DNA of 64,000 bases from the NCBI GenBank assembly GCA_026315105.1, contig CM048744.1:344437668-344501667 (forward strand). The letters are read 5' to 3'. Numbering within the stretch: the first letter of the stretch is position 1; every line of letters starts with the position of its first letter. Below, in pieces: positions 10,331 to 23,880 of the stretch. Source of the stretch: Locusta migratoria (lineage: Eukaryota > Arthropoda > Insecta > Orthoptera > Acrididae). Both the position numbers and the translations under genes were made by a program. Under the pieces are notes generated by a model. It saw nothing but the letters and a program-made list of their open reading frames with translations, ran no database searches and was not told the origin of the DNA.

Positions 10331-11253
10331 TCAAATGTATTTTACACGCTGGTCATCTCATTTAAAAATGGATATAAAATGATAAGTGAAACATAGAACT
10401 TAGTCACCATATAAAAATACACAAATTAAAACATTGCATCCTACAAGATACTGCAATTTATTGGTAATTACAGTAAACACTAAACGCGTAGAAGTGGGTT
10501 CTGTATTTTTTCCCACAAGATTATTTGTTTTATATTCTGAATTTACTAGACCCATAATACCCTCGATGCCTTTACCCAGTTTGGATAGCTCCTAAGGAAA
10601 TTATCAGAGGAAATTTATAAAAGAACTCACAAAGAATGCGTACTGAGTGCATCAATGGATCCCAACTTTCCTGAAATTGTTAACGCTCGGTGTAATCAGA
10701 TATCAGCTGGTAACATTTGCCCCTTCTCAATTACACTACTTTCTATCGCAATACCGTATATCTGTTGTCTCAATGTCTATCCTACCGACCTACCCGTCCT
10801 TTGGTCAAAATTTCTCACGAATTTTTCTCCTCAATAACAATCGGTACTACATCTTCACTGATTATTCCAATACCCATCTTATTTCCATCAGTCTTACGCT
10901 GCACCATACTGAACAGCTTCTATTCGCGTCTGTTCAATTTGCCTCCTAGTTTTCACTTCCATATAAACGTACAAGTTTAAGAAATGAGCGACCACTGACG
11001 TTCTGAATAAAAATTATAGTAATGGTGACCGAACTTTCCGAAATAATAAGTCACCCTCGTTTTCCAATGCCTCGCTAAAAATGGGGTGGAGAAACGAACA
11101 CAAGTTTAGATCACCCTCTAGCCGTTAGGGTGGGAAACTGCCCCCACCACTCTAAAAAAACAGGTGGAATAATCACTTCTGATCAACGCTATGAACATGC
11201 AAAAGGCAATGGTAAAACCTGCATTGAAGATACGTAATATTAATCCACACAAC
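10331..11253. other. No recognised feature
   Basis: AT-rich; overlapping short frames at 10647-10980 lack recognisable motifs. Confidence 0.4.
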
Positions 11254-11263
11254 ATGTGATCCG

Positions 11264-11465
11264 GGCCGCGGTTGAGTAGCCGAGCGGCCTAAAGCGCCTC
11301 GCTGCGGAGCGCGGAGTTGCTCGCCGTGGAGGTTCGAGTCCTCCCTGGGGCATGGGTGTGTGTGTTGTCCTTAGGTTAGTTTACCTTAGTTTAAGTAGTT
11401 TGTAAGCTACGGACTGATGACCACGCAGTTTGGTCCGATAGATTTACAGACATTTGAACATTTGA
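11264..11465 (+). mobile_element. Full-length SINE with TSD (CTGCGGAGCG head)
   Basis: GTTGAGTAGCCGAGCGGCC, CTCGCTGCGGAGCGCGG, GGAGGTTCGAGTCCTCC, GGCATGGGTGTGTGTGTTG, TTTAAGTAGTTTGTAAGC, GGACTGATGACCACGCAG, tail ACATTTGAACATTTGA. The 10-bp duplication ATGTGATCCG flanks it (11254-11263, 11466-11475). This subfamily has a different head but the same tail architecture as the 7974 copy. Confidence 0.95.
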
Positions 11466-11554
11466 ATGTGATCCGTAATTGAAAAATTGTCACGATGGTC
11501 TCTCCAATCGCGAAAGCTGCCGGCTTTGTCCCCCATTCGAAAGACGGCCTAGGG

Positions 11555-12279
11555 GAAGGTAACCATGAGAAAAAGACCTAATAGCCAACGAAGGCAAAAC
11601 ATTCTAAGAGTTGGAGCGAGAAGTCTAGAAGTTTGAATATAGTGAGGAAACTATAAAATTTGGAAAGGGAAATTAAAAGGTCAATCTAGACATAGTGGGG
11701 TTAGTGAAGTCAGATGGAAAGAAGAAAAGAATTTCTGGTCAGATGAACACAGGATAACTTTGGTAGTAGAAAAGTAGCGGAAAGAATGAGCTACTGTGAA
11801 CAGTCCACCGATAGATCTGTTCTCATAAGATTCTACAGCAAACCAACACCGACAACAATGCTTCAGGTGTACTTGCCGACGTCACAAGCAGAAGATAAAA
11901 AGTCAGAGAAAGTATATCGAACGGACAACTCGTTAAATAAAGTGAGAAGAAAATATAATGACCATGTGGGCTTAGAACGCGGTTGTGAGGAAAGAAATGG
12001 GAGGACATGTTGTGGGAAACAATGGTCTTGCGAAGAGGGATGAAGGTGGAGTAACGCTAATTCAGTTCTACGATAAATTTCAAATGGAAAATAGCGAGCA
12101 TCACACAAACAACGCAAGAGGGGGAAATATGGATGGAAATAACTTGGAGGCGCAGTTGGATTACGTAATGGTCAGACAGAGGATCCGACATCATATACCG
12201 TTGACGTTTCGGAAGATTATACGGTAATAAGGTCAGAATTTAAAAGAGCTCTAGAGTAATTGAAATTAAGAGAGTTGTG
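11555..12279 (+). pseudogene. LINE AP-endonuclease domain relic (RTE-like)
   Basis: The translation, across several frame breaks, matches the layout of an APE-type LINE endonuclease: a SEVRWKE-like block near 11700, a QVYLPTSQAEDKKSEKVY block near 11865, a NAVV-type core and GHVVGNNGLAKRDEGG near 12000, LIQFYDKF near 12060, and a QLDYVMVRQRIRHHIP block near 12150. These correspond to the metal-binding, Asn and DYV motifs of the family. Multiple stops show it is inactive. Two SINEs sit directly downstream, with LINE-like sequence between them. Confidence 0.78.
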
Positions 12280-12290
12280 GAAATGGTTTT

Positions 12291-12484
12291 GCCGCAGTGG
12301 TGTGGCTAAGTGCTCTACGACGCCTTGCTGCGGAATGCGGAGTTGCTCATAGTCGGAGGTTCGAGTCCTCCCTCGGGTATGGATGTGTGTGTTGTCCTTA
12401 GCATAAATTGCTTTAAGTAGTTTGTAACTCTATGGACTGAAACCACGGCAGTTAAGACCGTTAGATTTACAAACAATTGAATTT
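12291..12484 (+). mobile_element. SINE with TSD, diverged
   Basis: GCCGCAGTGGTGTGGCTAAG head, GGAGGTTCGAGTCCTCC, GGATGTGTGTGTTGTCC, GGACTGAAACCACGG tail block. The duplication GAAATGGTTTT at 12280-12290 and 12485-12495 delimits it. Confidence 0.9.
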
Positions 12485-12527
12485 GAAATGGTTTTCGGTC
12501 CAAAGAAACAAAACAAATTATGGATAT

Positions 12528-12731
12528 GTCGCCACGGCGGATTAGCCGTGTGTACTGGGGCGCCGTGCTGCTGTGCGCGCGGCCGTTCACCGTCCGGGGT
12601 TCGAGTCCCCCCTGGGGCATGGGTGTTTGTGCTGTCCTTAGGTTAGTTTAACTTAGATTAAGTAGTTTGTAAGCTACGGACTGATGACCACGCAGTTGAG
12701 TCCGTTAGATTTACAAACATTTGAACATTTG
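12528..12731 (+). mobile_element. SINE with TSD
   Basis: GGATTAGCCGTGTGTACTGG head, GGGTTCGAGTCCCCC, GGCATGGGTGTTTGTGCTG, AAGTAGTTTGTAAGCTACGG, GACTGATGACCACGCAG, AACATTTGAACATTTG. An 8-bp duplication ATGGATAT flanks it (12520-12527, 12732-12739). Confidence 0.9.
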
Positions 12732-12739
12732 ATGGATAT

Positions 12740-13804
12740 TTCACTGCAAACCACTGAAGATGTTTTATATTCGATAAAAGAAACACGTTTAGTGAAAAAG
12801 ATTGCATCGTATTGTAGTTGCAAGAAAAAAAAATAAAAGAAAAAAAACCTTCATAATTGTACAGTAACTACGAACGTAATGGTCATAGGAATGCAACATT
12901 TTTCCACAAAAGTGCCTGCTGTATAATCTAGTTCATCGAATCGGATCTACATTCTTATGAACATAAAACATCAGTAATTCGGTAATCCAATCCAGAGATT
13001 GTAATGTCCAGATCCGTAGATTATAAGTCCTATAAGCCGCGTTGGAAAACTACGTTTTGATTCTCTTAGTAGAGAAACGACAGCATTATTTTGTTTTGCA
13101 ATACCGAGAAAACTGTTGATTTTGTTTGTCATTGATACGGTGAAATATTATCTGCGTTGTCTGTTATTAGAAAACGTTATCGCTTTAGCGATAGAAACGG
13201 AAACTGATTATGCGTACTCGTAAAACGGACATTTAATGGGAAATCGTCTTCTCCTAACGCTTGTATTTTATTGGTTTACGTCAGACTTTGTGAATGATGC
13301 AATCTCATAACCGCAACATTAAAGTCACACGATTAATCCGGTATTTCAAGATTTACGAAACCTTATAATCTGTCTGTCTTGTAAGTAGCAATTTACTAAG
13401 GGTATATCCAGAGAAAAGAGAATGTTTGTAGGGAGCAGAAGAAGTATAAATCACACCCAATTTTTATCAGACAATAGAGATCAAGAGCTGAAACATCTTC
13501 CATATTTTAAGTAAAAATAGCCCTAATCCTCATTATTCTTTACCGCTTTAGGCTTAGTTGCGTAATCTGTAAGTTTTTAGTGTTTGTTAATAATGGAATT
13601 TAACCTCCTGACAAATAATAGCACATTCATGAGATACGGTAACTTGACTCAAGCGCCGCATCGACCTATGCTTTACTTTCCTGAAGAGAATGTAGTTAAC
13701 TTGATAAAACGCTAACTGATAAAGAATTGTAGAGAGTTACGCGTTATTTACATATAAGCGTTGGTACTGCAATAAATACGTTTGGAAAAACGCTCAAAAA
13801 TTTG
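12740..13804. other. Over 1 kb without a recognised feature
   Basis: AT-rich sequence without repeat ends, clear frames or RNA signals. Confidence 0.45.
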
Positions 13805-13948
13805 TTAATTTAAGGGAACAAATTGCTGTGGTCATCGATCCCTGGACGTAAAAACTACTTAAAATAAGGTACGCTAAGGACAACACACACACATACACCC
13901 ATGCCCGAGGGAGGACTCGAACCTCCATCGGGAGGGCGGCGCAGTCCT
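13805..13948 (-). mobile_element. SINE, truncated at the 5' head
   Basis: Minus-strand: B box GGAGGTTCGAGTCCTCCC, GGGCATGGGTGTATG, TGTCCTTAGCGTACC and tail GATCGATGACCACAGC. The A-box portion is degraded or missing beyond 13948. Confidence 0.8.
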
Positions 13949-14822
13949 GAAATGGTGCCTAGAATCACACGACAAATGCCCAGCAGCTACGTTTGAAAAG
14001 GCCAAATGCAGAAAAACCATTCTGGTGGTCTTGGTGTTCCGTTACCATTTGCCCCAGGATCATGGCGCGAAGAGTTTTTTTTATAAATAGTATATGTGGT
14101 TTCTGTCCTTTGGGACATACACGAGGTGTAACTAAATATTTGGTAAAGCTCTTGGGATTAGATAGAGGACCTGACAACAAGTAGAACATGGTCTGTACAC
14201 ATTTTCTTTCGTTACCGTGTTGCAGGCATAGTTGTGGTGTACATAACACAGACCAATTCACTATGCAGATTGTACTACGTACAGTTCTCTCCACATGGCG
14301 AATAGGAACAAAACGTGCAGGTGGTATGTGGGCGCTATACAAATGATCAATCTGCAAAGATTCCCCACATATTTACTTTGTATATGCGTGAAAGAACAGA
14401 CACCACTTAAACAGCGCAAGTCACGTAAAACATGCAACGGAAATACTTAGGCAAGTGCTATAGATGCGCGGTTTTCGCAGAATGAATAAGTATTAAGTGG
14501 CCAATAAATAATTTTAACAATTCACAGAAAGAACTGTATTTAAATTGAACAATAGCTATTAACACTAACGAACTGAAACTAGATGCCAACGGTGTATTAC
14601 AGGACTCCAGTGCAATTCGTATACGAGATTTCGTATTGTGAAATATTTCCAATTAGACACTTGTTTGCCCCATGCAGTCTTCGTAGTTCTAGGTGTGATG
14701 TTGTTTTGTTTACTTAAATAGTGCTTGTGTGTTCCTTGAGTGCATTGCGACTTGTTAGTCAGTTAGTGTGTGACAGTCTAGCAGTAGTTTGTGAGCTGAC
14801 GCTGGGATTTAGCAAATGCAGA

Positions 14823-14945
14823 AATGGTCGACATGCTCATGATATAAGCAGAGTGTAGGATGAATGCAGTTCATGCTTGTACGGTGTATGCGGAGACATA
14901 TCCCAATAGACGCATTCATCTCGGGGATTATTAATCAACCTCTTC
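14823..14945 (+). pseudogene. DUF4817-like helix-turn-helix of a mariner/Tc1-type transposase
   Basis: The frame reads MVDMLMI, stop, AECRMNAVHACTVYAETYPN then RRIHLGDY. This matches the N-terminal DUF4817 DNA-binding pattern of certain insect mariner-like transposases (YGE.R.NA..A...YAE.YP.RR.P). It carries an internal stop and no downstream catalytic domain was found; Tc1 copy 1 begins 290 bases later. The region 14090-14820 could be its upstream part but is not recognisable. Confidence 0.6.
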
Positions 14946-15232
14946 AACCAGTTATGTAAATGTGATGGGGAATACCTAGACAACGTAACAGCAGGAAACA
15001 AGGCTGACAGAAGTGGGCGTAAATATTTTTTGATGTTTTGCCTGTTGCTGCCTTTGACCGCATGTTAGTTCCGCGCAATCCCACGATTAAGTGGTATGGG
15101 TGAGGCAATTGTACTACACATTCTCCATTGACATCTGTTCCATCCGTATTACATCTTTCTCCATCAATAGCTGCATGGAAGCTTCTGTACCAGGGCATTA
15201 CAATAGGATACTCCACATGCATGATGTATCTA

Positions 15233-16250
15233 CACTCCTGTCCATTAAAATTGCTACACCACGAAGATGATGTGCTACAGACGAGAAATTTAACCGACAG
15301 CAAGAAAATGCTGTGATATGCAAATGATTAGCTTTTCAGAGCATTCACCTACAATGTGCTGACACGGGGAAAGTTTGCAACCGATTTCTCATACACAAAC
15401 AGCAGTTGACCGGCGTTGCCTGCTGAAACGTTGTTGCTATGCCTCGTATAAGGAGGAGAAATGGGTACCATGACATTTCCGACTTTGATAAAGGTCGAAT
15501 TGTAGCCTATTGCGATTGCGGTTTATCGTATCGCGACATTGCTGCTCGCGTTGGTCGCGATCCAATGACTGTTAGCAGAATATGGAATCAGTGGGTTCAG
15601 GAGGGCAATACGGAACGCCGTGCTGCATCCCAACAGCCTCGTATCCCAGCAGTCAAGATGACAAGCACCTTATCAGCATGGCTGTAACGGATCGTGCAGC
15701 CACGTCTCGATCCCTGAGTCAACAGATGTGGACGTTAGCAAGACAACCATCTGCACGAAGAGTTCGACGACGTTTGCAGCAGCGTGGACTATCAGCTCGG
15801 AGACCATGGCTGCGGTTACCCTTGATGCTGCATCACAGACAGGAGCGCCTGCGATGAGTGTACGCAACGACGAACCTGGGTGCACGAATGGAGAAACGTC
15901 ATTTTTTCGGATGAATCTAGGTCTTGTTTACAGCATCATGATGGTCGCATTTGTGTTTGGCGACATCGCGATGAACGCACAATGGAAGCGTGTATTCGTC
16001 ATCGGCATACTGGCGTATCACCCGGCGTGGTTGGGGTGCCATTGGTTACACGTCTCGATCACCTCTTGTCTGCATCGACGGCACTTATGAACAGTGGCCG
16101 TTACATTTCAGATGTGTTAAGACCCGTGACTCTACCCTTCATTCGATCCCTGCGAAAACGTACATTTCAGCATGATAATGCACGACCGCATGTTGTAGGT
16201 CCTGTACGGGCCTTTCTCGTACGGAAAATGTTCGACTGCTGCCCTGATGC
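15233..16250 (+). pseudogene. Tc1-like transposon copy 1, 3'-truncated
   Basis: The left TIR CACTCCTGTCCATTAAAATT follows a TA. The transposase starts at 15439 with MPRIRRRNGYHDISDFDKGR and a paired-type helix-turn-helix (GLSYRDIAARVGRDPMTVSR), then QPRIP; frameshifts follow near 15660. The DDE half is seen in fragments (VIFSDESRSCLQHHDGRICV; HDNARPHV in the 15880-16296 frame). The copy breaks at about 16248 in the CPD-like region, with no right TIR. Two other copies lie at 40002 and 45408. Confidence 0.88.
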
Positions 16251-18296
<2,046 letters not shown>

Positions 18297-18480
18297 CCAC
18301 CGAGTGATCTGGCGCAGTGGTAACACACTGGACTCGCATTCGGAAGGATGGTGATTCAAATCCATCTCCGGCTATCCACATTTAGGTTTCTTGTGACTTC
18401 CCTAATCACTCCAGGCAAATTATTTTAGTAACCAAGGCATCCATCACTGTCATCGAAATTTGTCAGACTTGTTATAAGCA
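18297..18480 (+). mobile_element. SINE of a third tRNA-derived family
   Basis: TGATCTGGCGCAGTGGTAAC (A box), CACTGGACTCGCATTCGG, GGTGATTCAAATCCATC (B box), then the body CACATTTAGGTTTCTTGTG and TTCCCTAATCACTCCAGGCA. A second copy of this family lies on the minus strand at 43105-43297. Confidence 0.8.
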
Positions 18481-18631
18481 AGGCTGATTAATTTAATAAT
18501 ATCACTTGAAATTGGCGAAAATCGGGATCGTGACAACAAGCCAACATAAATGTCAAATGGCGCTCAAACAATTAAAAAAATTTAATATAATATTTCCCAC
18601 TGCATGGGAGTGTCGCTGAAGTTAAAGTTTC

Positions 18632-18702
18632 TGGCAGATTAAAACTACGTGCCGGACCAGGATTCGAACACGGGCCATTTGCCTTGCGCGGTAAAACGCC
18701 CT
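18632..18702 (-). mobile_element. tRNA-Lys-type SINE fragment, minus
   Basis: TTTCTGGCAGATTAAAACTA, GTGCCGGACC, GGATTCGAACACGGGCC: reverse complement of the module at 6616-7030, cut inside the tRNA-like head. Confidence 0.75.
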
Positions 18703-18850
18703 ATAATTTGGAAGGCAGGAGGCGAGATACAGGCGGATATAAACCTATGAGGACAGGCCGTGAAGCGTACCCGGATAGCTCAGTCGGTAGAGTACTTGCC
18801 CGCTAAAGGCAGAGATACGGCACACGGTATAAATCTGCGAAGAAGTTTCT
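18703..18850 (+). mobile_element. tRNA-Lys-type SINE fragment, plus
   Basis: Upstream spacer TTTGGAAGGCAGGAGGCGAG then CCCGGATAGCTCAGTCGGTA, CTTGCCCGCTAAAGGCAGA and CGGCACACGGT; the B box is deleted. Together with the preceding minus fragment it makes an inverted pair of the same family. Confidence 0.75.
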
Positions 18851-19189
18851 GCTATGGAAGTTGTAAAATAAGGCTTTAAACGTGGTGAAAATGTTCCCTG
18901 ATATAATCCCAAAAACGTTTTTGCCTAAGGAATGGCTTCATACAAATATTTTGATAGTCATGTAATAGTACACTACACGTGGATCTATTATTAAATACAA
19001 GACCCAGAAGACTGCCGCTTGCAACAGTTACCGAAACGTGGGTCGAGTTTGATTAATTGACAATGTGGTCCAATGCATAGAAGAATTTTATTGACAGTGA
19101 CAACAGCCACAGAAACCTTCGACTACAAGAAGTGAGTTCACGAATGTGAAAGTTTAACAAAAACAGTAACTTTCAGTGGCGGAAAGCTT

Positions 19190-20345
19190 GAATTTTGGAG
19201 CTCATTGGCGATCATCAAGAGAAACTACAAGGGTTGGCATTGCCGTACAGAACAATGGTACGTTGGGTAAAAGCCTTAAACGAAGGTCAGCAAACTATGG
19301 CAGACATGCATCGGGCAGGTCGTCCTTCCGTCTGTGATGCATACTATTGCCATGTTAGTCGACAGTGATCGTCTCCAGCCGCGCAGAGTAGCCGAGCGGT
19401 CTGGAGCGCCACGTTGCGGATCGCGAGGCCTCCAGCGTCGGAGGTTCGAATCCTCTCTCGGACAAAGATGTGTGTCTTGTCCTTAGGTTAGTTTAACTCA
19501 GTTCAATTATTTTGTAAGCTACGGACTAATAACCACGCAGTTGAGTCCGATAGATTTACAAACATTTAAATATTTTCAACATTTTATCGTCGCCACACGA
19601 TTCGAGAACTAGCCCGTGAAATCGGATTAGCGTATACCACTGTGCTTCGCATCCTGAAGGAACGCCTGGGCATTCGAAACATTCCATCCAGATGGGTTCC
19701 GCATGAATTGACGGAAATGCAGAATTGATGCGTTACGACGCTGCTGAGTTGCACTAGGAGCGCTATGAGCGCGAAGGAGAGGCTTTCTTACGGGTGAGAC
19801 ACGGACCACATCGTACGAGCCAAAACTGAAACGCCAATCCAACGAATGGCGTCATTAGAGGTCGCCGCGAAAGTGTGGCAGAGCCCCGGTATGGTGAATG
19901 TTATGGTGATTCTCTACGCACTATGTTCCTCTACAGCACCCGTCAGTGCACAGTATAACTGTTTGTTTTTGGAGCATTAACTGCGACCAGCATTAATGCG
20001 CAACCCACCCATCGTTGTACAGGACAATGCGCGGACGCATACAGCGCAAGCTGTTACTGCTCTGTTCGTTCGATGGGACTGGGAAATATTGTACCATCCA
20101 ACATTCTCGCCGGGCTTCTTCTGACTTTGATTTGATTGCGAAGCTGAAGCAACCACTTAGTGGTATTCGCTTCAGAACTGTTCCAGAGATTCGACAGGCA
20201 GTAGACCACTCCATTCACTCAATCAACAGAACAGGCTCTGCTAACGGTATACCACGCCTTCCATATCGCTGACAACGGGTTCTGCACAACGCTGGTGACT
20301 ACTCTGAAGGACAGTAACAGGTGATAACATTTAAGGCTTTTGTAT
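19190..20345 (+). pseudogene. Mariner-like transposase relic, split by a SINE
   Basis: Recognisable blocks are ELIGDHQEKLQGLALPYRTM and MVRWVKALNEGQQT near 19200-19300; IRELAREIGLAYTTVLRILK near 19600; VVQDNARTHTAQAVTALFVR near 20010; HPTFSPGFF near 20095 (normally HPPYSPDLSP); and IRFRTVPEIRQAVDHSIHSI and NRTGSANGIPRLPYR near 20170-20270. Several stops and the altered HPTFSPGFF segment show it is inactive. The gene is interrupted at 19377-19585 by a SINE; removing one copy of the duplication restores a contiguous match. Confidence 0.82.
19377..19585 (+). mobile_element. SINE inserted in the mariner relic
   Basis: GAGTAGCCGAGCGGTCTGG, GGAGGTTCGAATCCTCTCTC, TTGTCCTTAGGTTAGTTTAA, GGACTAATAACCACGCAG. 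It is flanked by ATCGTCTCC (19368-19376) and ATCGTCGCC (19586-19594), a 9-bp duplication with one difference. It postdates the mariner. Confidence 0.92.
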
Positions 20346-20527
20346 CGGTTGTGAATAAATAGTTGCCACTAATTAAGTGCGAAACCTCGTAATAACAAAA
20401 GATTACCGTCGGTAAAGACCGACTTCCGAGTCATCTTCAGCCCGCAGCCGTCGATAGGTGCAGTGTCGTCGCCAATGTGGTGAGCACAGCCCTGTCCAAG
20501 GTCGCCGGCGAGACCCCTGCTGTTTTT

Positions 20528-21548
20528 CAATCATCATCATCATAAGTCGTTGTGCTCATTGCTGAGCGTCGTGACCCCATGAACCAAGCGTCTCCATCCC
20601 GGACGGTTGTCAGCATCTCCCAGTGCCTGCTGAAGAGCTAGACCGGAGATCTTGATTTGGTCTATCCATCTGCTCGCTGCTCTTCCTCTTGGTCTTGTGC
20701 CTTCGATCTTTCCTTCTAAGATTATTTTTTTCTAGGTTTTCTCCGACTCTTCTCACAACATCGCCAAAGAACTGGAGAATTTTTTCGTCGACTCGAGAAG
20801 AAAGGCGTCTGGAGATATTCAGTTGTTTAATAATGGACACATTTGTCCTTCTTTCGGTCCAGTTTATTCGTAGCATCCTATGCCAGCACCAAAGCTCGAA
20901 CGCATCAATGCGTTGTTTGTCTCTGGCCTTGAGTGTCCATGATTCACAGCCATAAAAGAAGACAGAAAGCACGAGTGTTTCAAATAGCCGGATCTTTGTG
21001 CTATTTGTTATTGCTCTGCTCTGTCAGATCTTCGTGAGCTTCTTCATAGCCACTCGTCCTAGCGTGATCCGTCAGCTTATCTCGTCTTCACAACTACCTG
21101 TGCTGCAGATGGTTGACCCAAGATAGGTGAAGGACTGCACGACTTCCAGTTCCTTTAATTGACCTGTGAGATGGATCTGTTGTTCTCGATCAGTTAACAT
21201 GAGTTTGGACTTACTGAGGTTGATGTCTAGTCCATATGCTAGGCTAATGTCTTTTATTCTAGTCAGTAGCTCAGCAAGTTCATCTTCGCTGTTGGCTAAA
21301 AGTACAGTGTCATCAGCAAAACGGAGGTTGTTGACAGTTCTTCCACCAATTGAGATGCCTTTGGTCCAACCATCAAGAGCTTTCCTAATGCCGTGTTCTG
21401 CATAGGTGTTGTACAGTTGTAGGGATAGAACACAACCCTGTCTCACACCTTTTGAAACTGAAGGAATCTTTGTCAAGCATCTCCTCAATTCGCTCCTCAA
21501 CGGCTGAGGATGTACAGCGATCGGTAGACCAGACGGTGACTCATCCAA
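20528..21548 (-). pseudogene. RTE-like LINE, RT and C-terminal region (5' truncated)
   Basis: On the minus strand the first 158 codons (21548-21072) contain KGVRQGCVLSLQLYNTYAE (motif B) and NLRFADDTVLLANSEDEL (motif C, FADD at about 21308-21319), then YGLDINLSKSKLM and FTYLGSTI. A second frame (20972-20610) contains FYGCESWTLK and RMLRINWTERRTN, the usual C-terminal block. The 3' end at about 20528 is a short (TGA)n-type tail typical of RTE elements. A frameshift separates the two frames. Confidence 0.88.
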
Positions 21549-21584
21549 GTGGAAGCCGAGCCTGACAGTGCTTAACTGTCGAGT

Positions 21585-21783
21585 TGTGGTAATTATTTCA
21601 GCAATCAGTCATAAAAAAATATAAATTTTTATTTGTTTGCAAATCCAGATTTCAACCACTGTGTGGTCATTATCAATGCTAAAATGAATACAAAAGAGCC
21701 AGTTAGAATAACATACATGTCACGTTATAAGCCAATTGTACAAATTTCAGTTATAGTCAATGATAAAAATACATACCTTAAAA

Positions 21784-21848
<65 letters not shown>

Positions 21849-22345
21849 AAGACACCAATTAGTACACATTTATACTACCCATTACATATATAAACAGTAA
21901 ACGAGACTCATTAATAAAGAACAGTTTAAAGTTAAAATGCCTGCTAAAATTACAATAAAATGTAAATATACCATAAATATACCATAAATATACATCATAT
22001 AATGTTGTTATTTACATGAAACTTTAAAGAGGGCGCCTTAGTCGCAAATGACTCATGCTGACGTCAACTGTGTAAGGATTGTAACAGCTGCGTCAGTACA
22101 AACGCAACCTCCAACATGGAGGTCGAGATATTTTAAGTATTTTAATTGGTTTTAAGGTATGTATTTTTATCATTGACTATAACTGAAATTTGTACAAATG
22201 GCTTATAATGTGACAGGTATGTTATTCTAACTGGCCCTTTTGTATTTATTTTAGCATTGATAATGACCACACAGTGGTTGAAATCTGGATTTGCAAACAA
22301 ATAAAAATTTATATTTATGACGACTGATTGCTGAAATAATTACCA
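21585..22345. mobile_element. Foldback element with (TA)n at the left-arm end
   Basis: Left arm 21585-21784 (TAATTATTTCAGCAATCAGT, GCAAATCCAGATTTCAACCA, GTGTGGTCATTATCAATGCT, GATAAAAATACATACCTTAA) is inverted at 22150-22345. The arms are about 200 bases and well over 90% alike by eye. Each arm holds the GATAATG-stem-TGAAATC module (stem ACCAC with GTGGT). A TA microsatellite abuts the left arm. No ORF. Confidence 0.9.
21785..21845. repeat. (TA)n microsatellite
   Basis: About 30 TA units at the inner edge of the foldback element's left arm. Confidence 0.95.
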
Positions 22346-23021
22346 GAAATCAAATACAGTCGTGGAGCACCAATTCCAACATGGAATCAAGCCTGATTAA
22401 CTGTCGAGGTCTAGAGGCAGCCAGTGCACCCACCGCTGCTTGATCTTTGTGGCTGTAAATCTGGGAGTCGATAAATTGGGAAGGTCTGTGATTCCTCGCG
22501 CGTGTTCCGGCAGCACGTCAGTGTTGTGGAGGCCAGCAGAAGTGAGTCAGGAGGCGGGCCGGTCGTCTCCATTAATCTGCGCCCCGCCGCGCCGCTCAGG
22601 CAGATATACTGGACCGCCGCGGTGGCAGGGCCATCGCGTAAACACACTTAGCGCCGTGGCCAGCCAGCGCCGGATGAGAAACTGCGCGCTCACCGCACTC
22701 ACCGCCTCCTTGTGTCATCCCGCCTCTTCTCTTTTTTTCTCCTCGCAGAGATAGCAGGCTTTCGTCGCCACTCTTGTCTAAAGCGATGGTTCGCCTGCGG
22801 CTTGCGCAGCTACGAGAATAGCCACTGATCAACAGCTGCCGTGCCGGTTTTCCTGTGTCCAAAGCCGCGTACGTGGTTCTTCGTTTCAGTCATTTGTCTG
22901 TGTGCTTTGTGACGACATTCTTTGGCCATTCATACATATATTGAGCGTCATATACGCTGACGAGTCAAAGAAACTGGTGTAGGCATGGCTATGCAGACCA
23001 TTAAGTAAACAATCACAAGGG
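22346..23021. other. Unassigned, with a GC-rich stretch (22400-22870)
   Basis: A local GC rise with overlapping open frames on both strands, as expected from GC-rich DNA with few stops. No conserved protein motif was recognised. It could be the remnant of a repeat or promoter-proximal DNA; neither is shown. Confidence 0.35.
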
Positions 23022-23047
23022 AACATCATCAACTCGACCTAACATTT

Positions 23048-23063
23048 ACTTGGGAAAAAAAAA

Positions 23064-23094
<31 letters not shown>
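23048..23094. repeat. A-rich tract in a TIR arm
   Basis: A long A run interrupted once by C. The matching site in the right arm has only a short T-rich run (GTATTTTTTTCTC), so the expansion is specific to the left arm. Confidence 0.9.
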
Positions 23095-23095
<1 letters not shown>

Positions 23096-23205
23096 ACATG
23101 AGCTAGATATCAACCCCAGAAATCGATATCACGTGAAAATTTGGGCCATTATTCAGATAATACGCAGTTACGGCCTCCTCATAGTACACATTTTAAACAT
23201 TCGCG

Positions 23206-23405
23206 GGCGCGGTGGAGTAGCCGAGCGGTCTAAAGCGTCTCGCTGCGGAGCGCGCGGTTGCTCGCCGTGGAGGTTCGAGTCCTCCCTGGGGCATGGGTGT
23301 GTGTGTGTTGTCCTCAGGTTAGTTTACCTTAGTTTAAGTAGTTTGTAAGCTACGGACTGATGACCACGCAGTTTGGTCCGATAGATATACAAACATTTGA
23401 ACATC
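23206..23405 (+). mobile_element. Full-length SINE with TSD in the TIR arm
   Basis: GTGGAGTAGCCGAGCGGTC, CTCGCTGCGGAGCGCGCGG, GGAGGTTCGAGTCCTCC, GACTGATGACCACGCAG. The duplication AAACATTCGCG (23195-23205, 23406-23416) flanks it, and the intact opposite arm confirms the empty site. Confidence 0.95.
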
Positions 23406-23456
23406 AAACATTCGCGCGCTCGCGTTGTTCCTCACTGCGGCCGCTTAATGCCCGAA

Positions 23457-23647
23457 GCCGGCTGCGGTGGCCGAGAGGACTGAGGCGCTCCAGTCACGGT
23501 CTGCACGGCCACTACGGTCGGGGGTTCGAATCCCCCCTCGGACATGGATATTTGTGCCGTCCTAGTTCGTAAGTAGTTCATAAGTAGTTTGTAAGTTTAG
23601 GGACTGATAACCCCGTAGTTAAGTCCCATAGACTATAGAAACATTTG
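23457..23647 (+). mobile_element. Full-length SINE with TSD, second in the TIR element
   Basis: GCCGGCTGCGGTGGCCGAG, GTCACGGTCTGCACGG, GGTTCGAATCCCCC, AGTTCATAAGTAGTTTGTAA, GGACTGATAACCCCG. Flanked by AATGCCCGAA (23447-23456, 23648-23657). Confidence 0.95.
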
Positions 23648-23880
23648 AATGCCCGAACGTCTAGTACTGTGAGCAGAGTCTAATAAGTGGTTTGTGTTCA
23701 CGTTGTAAACTAACACACAGACTGTCGTGCGACATCTGCAGGAGCGGTATGGAATGATTAATCAGTAACGATTAAATGTCAAAGTATTAGAGCTGTTTAA
23801 AGTCATCACCAGTAGGCATAATCATTTGCAGTTGTTAGACCTACTATACACGGTAAAAGAAAATACATGGCACTTTCTTT

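Noticed and set aside
13965..14357. 130-codon minus-strand frame as a gene
   Set aside because: No recognised motif and an opposed frame of similar quality; left unassigned.
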